A DNA stretch of 64,000 bases, taken from Haloplanus sp. XH21. Its GTDB lineage: Archaea > Halobacteriota > Halobacteria > Halobacteriales > Haloferacaceae. The notes beneath the pieces are model-generated. The model saw only the letters and a program-made list of their open reading frames with translations. It was not told the DNA's origin and searched no databases. Position numbers and translations under genes: made by a program. Location of the stretch: contig NZ_JALLPL010000002.1 in NCBI RefSeq assembly GCF_023276355.1, forward strand, positions 62,001 through 126,000, in the 5' to 3' direction. Shown in pieces: positions 8,897-16,690 of this stretch. Each line of letters begins with the position of its first letter. The stretch's first letter is position 1.

Positions 8897-10564
8897 TCAG
8901 TGGGATGGCACCTTGACATCGGGCACTGTTCCGTCGTCGTTCCATCCCCGGCGGTCGTAATACTCGTCGAGCGCGGCTTCGAAGCCGGACAGATCGTACG
9001 GAAGCGTGTCGTCCGAGCGGTCGAACCCTCGCTTGCTGTTAAAGTGGCGTTCCAGCGTAACAATCCGTTCCCCGACGTCCAGCAACTCCTCGGCCTCCGC
9101 GTCAAGTAACGTTCCCAGTAGTGACTTCGTATCGGAGTTTCGGGAAAACTTACAGAGGATCGCGCTATCGAGAACGCCATTGAAATTCTCCTTCTCGATC
9201 AGTCGCTCCGGCTTTCCATCCAGTCCCACATTGTCAACTGCCTCGTCGGCGTCGACGAGCGGGTACTCAAGTTCATAAAATGACCCGTACATGTGGTCTG
9301 CTCCCCGGTTCGCGGTGGCGTAAGCAAGGCCCGTTCCGTTCAGGGTTCGTCCCTCGTGGCCTGCGAACTCCATATTCTTGACTGTCCAGTTTTCGACCCC
9401 GATCACGTCGTGGAATCGACCGATCCCTTCAGCAAGGGTGTCGCCGATCCCGTCCCGGTGTGCGATCTTCTCCACCAGTTCGTGTATCAAGTTAGCGTTG
9501 CCGAACTCGTCGTTCGCAGCGAGGTACGCTGCAATCGAATTCCCACAGGAGATCGTGTCCAGTCCGAATCGGTCACAGAGTTCGTTGGATTGCATAATGT
9601 CGACGATATCGTTGACACCGGAGTTCGGACCGAACGCGTACAGTGTCTCGAACTCCGGTCCCTCCGTCTCGACCTCGCGCTCTTCGTCTCTGGTCGGGAG
9701 TTTGCAGGCGAACGCACACGCCGAGCAGGTTCCTTTCTTGTACTTTTTTTCCTCGACGCGGTCACCACTGACCAATGAGATATCCTCAAACGATTGCTCT
9801 GAGTAGTACCTGGTCGGCATTCCATTTATCTCATTAGCGAGTTCTGTCACGCTCGTCGTTCCCTGCCGCTTCATGACGTGATCCGATGTCGCTGCCTGTC
9901 GGTGAACCGTCTGTTGGGCCTCCTCGTCGATAGGGATCTCAGGTGGCGAGTCGCCATCGAATGTGATCGCCTTCACGTTTTTCGACCCGAGGACAGCTCC
10001 GAGACCACCCCTGCCGAACGCCCGGCTTTCCGATGTCATTATGGCAGCGTACCGGACTTCGTTCTCTCCGGCCGGTCCGATAGCGGCAACGTGGTCCGAA
10101 TCCAGTCCGTGAGTCTCCTTGAGGTATTCGTCCGTCTCTGGGATGGTCGCACCTTCGAGCTGCGAGACTTCCTCGAAATCGACTCCCTCGTCGGTGACGT
10201 GAACGATAACGAGTTCCTCGCTTCGATCGGTGATCTCCACCGCGGAGTAGCCTGTCGCGGCGAAGTTCCGGGAGAGGAAGCCGCCGGCATTCGAGGACAG
10301 GAGACCGTCAGTGAGGGGTGAGATACCCGTACAGTTCATACGACCCGTGAAACTCATGTTCGAGACCTGCATCGGCCCCGTTGTGAAAAAAAGGGCGTTG
10401 TCAGGACTGAGTGGAGGGGTCTCGAACGGGAGGCGGTCGTGTGCGAGGCGTGTCCCGACACCGCGCCCGCCGATATACCTCTCCAGAACGTCATCGATGG
10501 ACTCGGTCATTATAGTTCGTGAACCGACATCTACCGACAGGAGTGAACCAATCGCATGACGCAT
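8897..10564 (-). CDS. Tungsten-dependent aldehyde:ferredoxin oxidoreductase family protein
   Basis: A 555-residue AOR-family protein. The N-terminal domain has GGRGVGTRLAHDRLP (about 32-46), and the pterin-binding regions include SSNAGGFLSRN and AFGRGGLGAVLGSKNVKAI. The 4Fe-4S ligands are Cys280, Cys283 and Cys287 (CSACAFAC), with Cys471 (AILCKF) as the fourth. AORs are cytosolic and oxidise aldehydes to carboxylic acids with reduction of ferredoxin, using a tungsto-bispterin. At about 555 residues it is slightly shorter than Pyrococcus AOR but complete. It is divergent from the aspartate dehydrogenase-like gene over 170 bases, so the two may share regulation. A semialdehyde from amine or amino acid breakdown is the likely substrate class. 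Confidence 0.88.
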   Translation of the reverse strand: MRHAIGSLLSVDVGSRTIMTESIDDVLERYIGGRGVGTRLAHDRLPFETPPLSPDNALFFTTGPMQVSNMSFTGRMNCTGISPLTDGLLSSNAGGFLSRNFAATGYSAVEITDRSEELVIVHVTDEGVDFEEVSQLEGATIPETDEYLKETHGLDSDHVAAIGPAGENEVRYAAIMTSESRAFGRGGLGAVLGSKNVKAITFDGDSPPEIPIDEEAQQTVHRQAATSDHVMKRQGTTSVTELANEINGMPTRYYSEQSFEDISLVSGDRVEEKKYKKGTCSACAFACKLPTRDEEREVETEGPEFETLYAFGPNSGVNDIVDIMQSNELCDRFGLDTISCGNSIAAYLAANDEFGNANLIHELVEKIAHRDGIGDTLAEGIGRFHDVIGVENWTVKNMEFAGHEGRTLNGTGLAYATANRGADHMYGSFYELEYPLVDADEAVDNVGLDGKPERLIEKENFNGVLDSAILCKFSRNSDTKSLLGTLLDAEAEELLDVGERIVTLERHFNSKRGFDRSDDTLPYDLSGFEAALDEYYDRRGWNDDGTVPDVKVPSH

Positions 10565-10734
10565 ACCGTGGATGTGGCTATATCATCTATTAAGATTTGG
10601 GTTCCATATCACAGCCAATCGGTCTAGTCACGTAGACAGTCGTCAAATGGGCATCGACCATGAATAATATCTCCCACCGCCGACGGCCTTTGGCGACCGA
10701 ATAGTTATTGAGGCCGGGAACGGCAGTACACGCT

Positions 10735-11559
10735 ATGGTACTTGAGATAGGGCTTATCGGTTGTGGAACCATCGGTACGGAAATAGCGAAGGCCATCGAT
10801 ACGGACAGAGTACCTGACACCAAACTTGGAGCCGTTTTTGACGTCAATCATGCAAAGATGGAATCGCTCGCCGACTCGTTGGCCGGCACTCCGGCCGTGG
10901 TCGACTCCGTCTCGGGGTTGACAGCGGAGGTTGACCTCGTGGTCGAAGCGGCGGGGCAGACGGCCGTTCAGAACGTCGCGGTCGACGTTCTCAAGGCCAA
11001 CACGGATCTGATGTTGATGAGCGTCGGAGCGCTCGCGGATGCCGAACTTCGGACAGCAGTTCTCGACGCCGTCGACGCCCGCTCCTCCCGCCTGTACGTG
11101 CCGTCCGGAGCAATCGCCGGACTGGACGCCGTCAAGGCAGCCGCCCTCGCCGACGAGCTGTCGTCTGTTTCGCTGACGACGCGTAAACCACCCTCCGGAT
11201 TGGAGGGAGCACCGTACATCGAGACGAACGACATCGACCTTTCGGACTTCGACGAATCGACTGTCGTTTTCGAAGGACCGGCGACTGAGGCAGCCAAGGC
11301 CTTCCCCTCGAACGTCAACGTGGCAATCTCCTTGAGTCTCGCTGGCATCGGACCGGATGAGACGGAGGTAACTATCGTTGCCGATCCCGACGAAGAGAAC
11401 AACGTCCACCGGATTCAGGCCACCGGGAGCGCCGGCCGTATTGAGACGACGGTTCGGAACGTTCCGTCGCCGACGAACCCGAAGACGAGTTATCTGGCTG
11501 CCCTCTCGGCTATCGAAAAACTCCGTGGTATCACCACACCCACGAGTACCGGCACGTAA
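10735..11559 (+). CDS. Aspartate dehydrogenase-like (NadX family)
   Basis: A 274-residue NAD(P)-dependent dehydrogenase. The start at ATG 10735 places the Rossmann motif GLIGCGTIGTEIAKAI at the N-terminus; an in-frame start at 10708 would only add a non-conserved leader. PSGAIAGLDAVKAA and SLTTRKPPSGL are typical of L-aspartate dehydrogenase. FPSNVNVAISLSLAG precedes the C-terminal domain. The enzyme oxidises aspartate (or a related amino acid) to the imine, which either enters NAD synthesis or hydrolyses to oxaloacetate plus ammonia. Because the neighbours are RidA, FAH and AOR rather than nadA/nadC, a catabolic role is favoured. RidA proteins are known to hydrolyse iminoaspartate, which links it to copy 4 downstream. 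Confidence 0.8.
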   Translation: MVLEIGLIGCGTIGTEIAKAIDTDRVPDTKLGAVFDVNHAKMESLADSLAGTPAVVDSVSGLTAEVDLVVEAAGQTAVQNVAVDVLKANTDLMLMSVGALADAELRTAVLDAVDARSSRLYVPSGAIAGLDAVKAAALADELSSVSLTTRKPPSGLEGAPYIETNDIDLSDFDESTVVFEGPATEAAKAFPSNVNVAISLSLAGIGPDETEVTIVADPDEENNVHRIQATGSAGRIETTVRNVPSPTNPKTSYLAALSAIEKLRGITTPTSTGT

Positions 11560-11664
11560 TCGGGACTGAAGGCCGGTCCGCGAGCACAAGCTGTCGGAAC
11601 CAACCGTTTCAGCGTGGTTCGCCGCCTGCAAAACGTATTTATGATGGGTGTTACCATACTTACT

Positions 11665-12048
11665 ATGGCGGATTGCCAGCCATTCGATTCGGACGCAGTG
11701 TACAGTCCAGTTGGTCCGTTTTCACACGGGTCGGCAGCAGGTGACTTCGTGTTCGTGAGCGGAACCGGTGGTCTCAATCGGGACGGTGTCGTCGTGAGCG
11801 ACGACGTGGCGGCTCAGGCACGGGCGATGATGGAGAACACGGAGAAGATACTCGCTGAGGATGGCCTGACATTCGATGACGTGGTGAAGACGAATCTTTA
11901 CCTCACCAACATGGACGACTACGGGACGGTCAACGACATCTACGCCGAGTATATGCCGGAAACTCCCCCCGCGAGGACGTGCGTGGAAGTCTCGCGACTG
12001 CCCGTTCAGGAACGAGTCAAGATTGAAGTGATCGCCTACGAGGGGTGA
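11665..12048 (+). CDS. RidA family protein, copy 4 (catalytic Arg present)
   Basis: A 127-residue RidA-fold protein starting at ATG 11665 (MADCQPFDSDAVYSP). It carries the canonical PPART motif (Arg104) and VEVSRLPVQERVKIEVIA, so imine deaminase activity is plausible. It follows the aspartate dehydrogenase-like gene by 105 bases and is 4 bases from the next gene, forming an operon with the AhpD-like and CxxC redoxin genes. This is the copy best placed to clear iminoaspartate made by its neighbour. Confidence 0.87.
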   Translation: MADCQPFDSDAVYSPVGPFSHGSAAGDFVFVSGTGGLNRDGVVVSDDVAAQARAMMENTEKILAEDGLTFDDVVKTNLYLTNMDDYGTVNDIYAEYMPETPPARTCVEVSRLPVQERVKIEVIAYEG

Positions 12049-12052
12049 AATC

Positions 12053-12652
12053 ATGACGCGAGAGAACACAATCGATCTGGTTTCTCGTGACGAGGCTACG
12101 GGCACCGTCAAAGAAGTGTATGATGAGATCATTTCCTCACGTTCGGGTGAAATAGATGAGGAGGCGAGCCTGAACCGCCTCTGGACGGTCTACGGGAACA
12201 CCCCGGAACTCCTCGATATCTTCTGGGACCACATAAAGGAGACGTATCGCGGGGGATCGCTTTCGTTCGACCTCAAACACAAAGTCGCCCTCGTCGTTGC
12301 GACAGTCATGGAGTGTGAGGGGTGTAAGTTCTTCCACTCCTCCACGCTCGAATCGGAAGGAGTAGACGACGAAGAAATCCAGGAAATCCAGGAGCAAGAG
12401 CTCGAAGAGGTCGGCTTTTCCCGAAAAGAGTACGAAATTCTCAAGTTCACCGAGAAGGCGGCGACTGACTCACACGGTATCAGGGACGAGGAGTTTGAGG
12501 AACTTCGGGAAGTCGGTCTCTCGGAGTCGGAAATCGTCGAGTTGATCGATTGTATCGCCGTCCACGCCCACATCGCTATCCTCCTCGGTGCAACGGGCGT
12601 CTCCTACGAAGGCATGCAGGAACAGGAGTTCCTCGGCCCGGTCGAAAACTGA
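12053..12652 (+). CDS. AhpD-like / carboxymuconolactone decarboxylase family protein
   Basis: A 199-residue all-helical protein. The CxxC-xxx-H signature of AhpD-type peroxidatic proteins is at Cys88, Cys91 and His95 (CEGCKFFH). AhpD domains use this dithiol to reduce peroxiredoxin-type partners, and many members of the wider family are uncharacterised. Two acidic helices (residues 105-125 and 145-165) enclose the core. The gene starts 4 bases after RidA copy 4 and is followed 12 bases later by a small CxxC redoxin, which suggests an electron donor/acceptor pair guarding against oxidative or reactive-intermediate stress. Confidence 0.8.
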   Translation: MTRENTIDLVSRDEATGTVKEVYDEIISSRSGEIDEEASLNRLWTVYGNTPELLDIFWDHIKETYRGGSLSFDLKHKVALVVATVMECEGCKFFHSSTLESEGVDDEEIQEIQEQELEEVGFSRKEYEILKFTEKAATDSHGIRDEEFEELREVGLSESEIVELIDCIAVHAHIAILLGATGVSYEGMQEQEFLGPVEN

Positions 12653-12664
12653 TCGGTGAAGCAA

Positions 12665-12907
12665 ATGACGCACATCGCTATATACAAGACGCCAGAGTGT
12701 GGCCGATGTCCAAGTGTCATCGAACGTGTCGAAGAGATCGCGAGCGAACGTGAGGATGTCGAACTAGAGATTGTCGATGCGGAGGAAGACCGGCTACGTG
12801 CGCTCTCGGATGATGTGTTTTCGGTACCAACCGTCGTTATCGACGGTGAAACGAAACTCACAGGTGTTCCGACAAAGGAAGACATCATCGCGGAACTGCG
12901 GTCCTGA
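12665..12907 (+). CDS. Small thioredoxin/glutaredoxin-fold protein
   Basis: An 80-residue redoxin. The CGRC active site is at residues 12-15 after a short beta strand (HIAIYKTPECGRC), and a cis-proline is expected in VFSVPTVVI. The start ATG 12665 is preferred; GTG 12656 is in frame upstream. It is last in the RidA-AhpD-redoxin operon and would supply or accept thiol electrons for the AhpD-like protein. Its stop codon lies inside a perfect hairpin. Confidence 0.75.
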   Translation: MTHIAIYKTPECGRCPSVIERVEEIASEREDVELEIVDAEEDRLRALSDDVFSVPTVVIDGETKLTGVPTKEDIIAELRS

Positions 12908-12922
12908 ATATTTTCAGGACCG
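12899..12922 (+). terminator. Hairpin overlapping the redoxin stop codon
   Basis: Perfect ten-base arms, CGGTCCTGAA and TTCAGGACCG, around a TATT loop; the stop codon TGA is within the left arm. It lies exactly at the end of the three-gene operon and is probably a 3' processing or termination structure. No long T-run follows immediately, so it is not a textbook intrinsic terminator. Confidence 0.55.
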
Positions 12923-13580
12923 AACTCGTCTCACTGGCAGACATCCGCGGCGAAATTTTCTTTTGCGTCTACTGCCCCGCGAGACTTCGCCGACCCGACA
13001 ATCGTGCGCAACTGTCGGGGAATCCCACGGGAGAACCGCCGATGTCGGCATCGTTGGTCTTTGTCGCCCGCTATCGAAGGGGATCAAGTTCACCGTGAGG
13101 CCCGCTGAATCCGAAGAGAGCCACGCGACTCGAGTCGCTGAGGCGTAGCGGCAGAAACTCGGTCGAAAATGTCACGAGACGAGCGTCGCCTCGTCAGGTA
13201 AGCATATTCTGTGTGGCGGTGACGGTGAGTCCGATTCGAGACCGGTTCTCACCGCCTCCGAGACAGTGAACGTACAGTCGGGCCACAACCGACCATACAG
13301 GCGATGGTAGCCACCCGTGTCCCGGGTCTATCTAGGGTGTCATGATGTTGGCCGCCACCTACGGTAGCCTTTGTGAGTCAGCGCACCCCTCATCGCATAC
13401 CGTCCGATGATCAGAAGCGCAACCAGTTCCAACGACTACCTTAGAACCGGTGGTGACGTGATATGTATCCAGATCGAATTCTAGTCACCCCATTCAAGAT
13501 AAATCCCCTTTTGATATAAATGTCTTTGTTGTATCCCGGCAATAGTATTCGAATTAGTTAATTCCATGCGGCGTCGGAGG
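12923..13580. other. 658-base region without a recognisable gene
   Basis: No reading frame with conserved-looking protein sequence on either strand. The first two thirds are GC-rich. The last 100 bases before the IS are AT-rich (GATAAATCCCCTTTTGATATAAATG near 13500, split here by word only) and resemble a lost promoter. It may be the eroded junction between the metabolic island and the accessory region. Confidence 0.35.
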
Positions 13581-14278
13581 GGTAGTGTTCAGATAAGGAT
13601 TGAAAGGTGAGGCGTAGCGTTTTTTGAGTGTCTATGCCAGAAAACGCTAGCTTTAACGGTTGTATCGACCGGATCGAGTTAGGCTTTGTGGAACGAGAGG
13701 CAACACCGCGGCTGTTGATGAAGCTCAGTATTCAGCTCCATCTTGCAGGAATATCACTTTCGAATACTATCTCTATTCTTGAAATGTTCGGTGTTGAGCG
13801 GGCACGATCCACCGTTCACAACTGGGTTCACAAGGCCGATCTACAGCCCGAAGAAGGCCGAAGCCCGGATCACGTTGCGGTCGATGAAACCGTGATCCGA
13901 CTCAATGACGAGCAGTATTGGCTGTACGCCGCGGTCGATCCAGAGACGAATGAATTACTCCACACAAAGCTTGAACCAACGAGAACCAACGTCATCGCTT
14001 ACTCGTTCTTCCGCGAACTGCGCGAGAAACACGACGTTGACGACGCCGTGTTTCTCGTCGATAGCGCAACACCACTGAAAGACGCTTGCCGTCGCCACGG
14101 CCTCGATTTTCAGATACGAACGCCACGGAAATCGGAACAGCGTCGAACGTGTATTCCGAGAGATAAAACGCAGAACTACCATTTTTTCGAACTGTTTCAG
14201 CAACGCCGAAGCAGAAACTGCGAACGAGTGGCTCAGATCCTTCGCCTTCGCATGGAATCAGCTAATCTGAACACTACC
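13581..14278 (+). mobile_element. IS6-type insertion sequence, copy A (transposase frameshifted)
   Basis: A 698-base element with perfect 12-base inverted termini, GGTAGTGTTCAG at 13581-13592 and CTGAACACTACC at 14267-14278. The eight bases on either side differ, so there is no target duplication. A near-identical copy in the same orientation is at 48814-49510. The right end abuts the start codon of the response regulator gene at 14281 with two bases between. Confidence 0.85.
13634..14270 (+). pseudogene. IS6-type transposase, frameshifted
   Basis: DDE transposase highly similar to the intact 211-residue copy at 48867. The N-terminal zinc/HTH region and the first two catalytic aspartates (VAVDET, FLVDSA) are in frame from ATG 13634. 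After HGLDF near 14113 an extra base moves the rest into another frame, where YERHGNRNSVERVFRE, with the catalytic Glu, and FAFAWNQLI up to the TGA at 14268 are still readable. The element can therefore only move if the intact copy acts in trans. Confidence 0.85.
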
Positions 14279-14280
14279 GT

Positions 14281-15806
14281 ATGTCCGCCTCAGTCGAAGT
14301 TCTCCATGTGGATGACGAACCCCAATTTGGGGATCTGGTAGCGGATTTTGTGGAACGTAAAAGCGAACAAATTGAGGTAACGACGAAGAGACATCCAGCG
14401 GAGGCGCTCGACTTTTTGGAAGATGCAGTTGAGGAGATCGATTGTGTCGTCAGCGATTACGATATGCCGGGTAAGAACGGTCTCGAGTTCCTCAATGCGG
14501 TTCGTGACATTACGTCCGACCTCCCGTTCATCCTTTTACTGAGAAGGGCTCGGAGGAAGTCGCGAGTGATGCTATCTCGGCGGGCGTTACGGAGTATATG
14601 CAAAAAGAGGGTGGAACTGACCAGTATACTGTGTTAGCAAATCGTATCGAAAACAGCGTCGACAAATATTGGGCTCAAAAAGAGGCAAAACGCACGCAAC
14701 GGCGGCTCGGAGAACTCACCCAGAGCTCTGTTGATTGTCTGTGGATGTTCAACAGGGAGTGGGATGACCTCCACTTCATTTCTGGGTATGAAGATGTCTG
14801 GCATCGCCCCGTCACAGCGATCAAGGAAAATCCGCAGGACTTCCTAGACGGCGTCCATCCAGATCACCGCGACAACGTTGAGGCTGCGATGAATCGCCTC
14901 TCCAATGGAGAAACGATCGATATTGAATACCGCATCTTACGAGGCGACAACGAACCCGGGTGGGTATGGGTCAAAGGAGAACCCATCTACAACGAGGATG
15001 ATGTGGTTCGAGTTGTCGGTTTTACGCGGGATATCACAGACCGAAAGCAGCGCGAGCGCGCATTACGCGAGGAACGCGATTTCGTCGACCAAGCCCTGAA
15101 CACCTTGGATGACGTTTTCTACCACATTGGGACCGGCTATCTCGAGCGCTGGAACGATCGGTTAGCTTCCGTCACCGGATATGACGATGCACAGATCCGG
15201 GATATGGCTGCCGTGGAACTCTTCCCGGAAGATGAGCGGGAGAAGATCGCTACCGCAATCCAGAATACGCTTACTACGGGCGAAGTAACTGTTGAAGCAG
15301 AATTTCTGACTGTAGATGGAGAGCGAATTCCGTATGAGTTCACTGGGGCTCGTCTCACAAATCCCGAAGGAGAGGTGATCGGCTTGGTTGGCGTTGGGCG
15401 TGATCTTACGGAACGAAGGGAACGCCAACGCGAACTCGAACGAACACAGGCACGGTTCGATGCACTGACTGAAAATACAGACCTCGCGATCGTCACAATC
15501 GATGACCAGCACACAATACAGTACGCTAACAACGGTGTTCAGACTGTGTTCGGCTATACGCCGGATGAACTGATTGGAGAGTCACTGCTCACCATTATGC
15601 CCCAACGATTTCACGAGCGACATCAACATGCTGTCAAGCAATATCTTCAAAGCGGAGAGAAACAGGTCGACTGGAATTGGGTTGAACTCCCAGGACTGGA
15701 CTGTGACGGGAACGAGGTACCGCTTGGCATTTCATTTGGTGAGGCGACGATCGACGGCGAGCGTCGATTCACTGCTGTGCTCCAGGATCTATCTGTCCGT
15801 TCGTAG
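14281..15806 (+). pseudogene. Response regulator-PAS-PAS-PAS signalling protein, frameshifted
   Basis: The start ATG 14281 gives a receiver domain (VLHVDDEPQFGD, phospho-acceptor in VSDYDMPGKNGLEF, residues about 5-85). A single base is missing near 14535, after LPFIL; downstream, EKGSEEVASDAIS and MQKEGGTDQYTVLANRI continue in the next frame and run to 15806. Three PAS/PAC units follow (about 14700-15030, 15060-15420 and 15440-15800), ending LQDLSVRS with no kinase or HTH output domain. The receiver closely resembles the truncated gene at 39035-39619. Haloarchaeal homologues continue into a histidine kinase domain, so the 3' part may be lost as well. The native promoter has been replaced by IS6 copy A. 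Confidence 0.8.
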
Positions 15807-15813
15807 CTATTTT

Positions 15814-15972
15814 TCACTCGACGGTATCGAGGTCTCGTATCTCGAACCGTGCTCCGCTATTACCCCCTTCAACTACGGAAATTGTTCCACCGTGGGCTTC
15901 AACGATCTCATTGACGATGGTAAGGCCGAATCCGGTTCCGTCTTCAGATGTCGTATATACTATTGATTCAAT
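15814..15972 (-). pseudogene. Histidine kinase C-terminal remnant
   Basis: About 45 residues (TSEDGTGFGLTIVNEIVEAHGG, split as a G1/G2 ATP-binding region, then GARFEIRDLDTVE and a stop at 15814). This is the end of a HATPase domain like the one in the intact kinase at 51465-52985. Upstream the similarity stops at about 15970. It runs head to head against the broken receiver-PAS gene with 7 bases between, so it is not that gene's missing tail in the original order. Confidence 0.75.
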
Positions 15973-16013
15973 GTAGAGACACATATTTTTCTCGCCATCG
16001 GCCCGCAATATGC

Positions 16014-16079
16014 ACAGGGGACATCGCGGTGTACACGTTCGACCGGGCGACTGGAAAGAGTCACTGGCAGTTCAAAGTG
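16014..16079 (+). pseudogene. PQQ-type beta-propeller repeat remnant
   Basis: One 22-codon stretch, GDIAVYTFDRATGKSHWQF, reads as a single blade of a PQQ-like beta-propeller (typical GxVYAFDxxTGxxxW pattern). Nothing on either side continues the propeller. Together with the kinase remnant next to it, it marks a mosaic of gene debris. A short match of this kind could be chance, hence the low confidence. Confidence 0.4.
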
Positions 16080-16099
16080 TGTAATTGTGATTATGCGGA

Positions 16100-16519
16100 T
16101 TACTCGGAAGCGTCCCTTACCGGAATTACTGTGGTTGACTCGGCGACTAGGTGGACGATGCCGAGGAACGTCGTCGATGCTGCCTCGTCCGTGCTAGTGG
16201 CGTCACTACCGAGATGGTTGGTGAGACAGAACCGGCATTTCGTCTGTTCGTCTGGGACTGACGCCCCACAGGACCGGCATTCGCCGTCGGCGGCCGTCGG
16301 CGCATCGGGGTCGCCACCAGCGCTCGTCGCGACGCGTTGCCGTCGGGGGTCATCCTCACGGTCGTCGTCCAGCCTCGTGTCCGGAATGTAGGACGCCTCG
16401 CCGGTCGGCCGTAGTTCCTCGAAATCTAGATAGCGATCACACATCGGTTGGTGTGGTTTGTCCCGAATTCGCATTTCAATTTCAGGGCCAGTAGTCCGCT
16501 CCGTCTCCCGTTTGAGCAT
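16100..16519 (-). CDS. Hypothetical zinc-ribbon protein
   Basis: A 139-residue acidic protein with one four-cysteine zinc ribbon, CRSCGAS...CRFCLTNH, at about residues 79-100, preceded by an Asp/Arg-rich linker. I recognise the ribbon type from haloarchaeal accessory regions but no function. The segment FLGIVHLVAESTT near the end reads like the start of a longer domain, so the protein may be cut short at 16100. It starts 170 bases before the TnpB gene on the opposite strand. Confidence 0.5.
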   Translation of the reverse strand: MLKRETERTTGPEIEMRIRDKPHQPMCDRYLDFEELRPTGEASYIPDTRLDDDREDDPRRQRVATSAGGDPDAPTAADGECRSCGASVPDEQTKCRFCLTNHLGSDATSTDEAASTTFLGIVHLVAESTTVIPVRDASE

Positions 16520-16558
16520 GGGCCATGAACTAAATTATTGAAAGATTCGAGGCTAAAA

Positions 16559-16580
16559 CCTCGCCCTTCAGGGCGGGGAT
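16559..16580. repeat. Hairpin repeat, left copy, flanking tnpB
   Basis: CCTCGCCCTTCAGGGCGGGG with a short following AT, identical over 21 bases to the copy at 17979-18000. Each copy can fold into a GCCCTTCAGGGC-type stem. The two copies bracket the TnpB gene 111 bases upstream and 20 bases downstream. Confidence 0.75.
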
Positions 16581-16690
16581 ACAGCCGACAATTCCTCCAC
16601 TAACCATGTTCGATGGCATTCTGGATATTCCACGCCTCAGTCGTTTCGTTTAATACTCTAATTCTCATAAGTGGTTATGAACACAGCCCG

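Noticed and set aside
12923-13150. A plus-strand frame ending in ...ATRVAEA
   Set aside because: Cys/Arg-rich and without homology-like patterns; it overlaps the real redoxin gene in another frame.
16613-16690. A 26-residue N-terminal extension of TnpB from ATG 16613
   Set aside because: It is not similar to TnpB, and the family begins at MLDTTRTY (16691).
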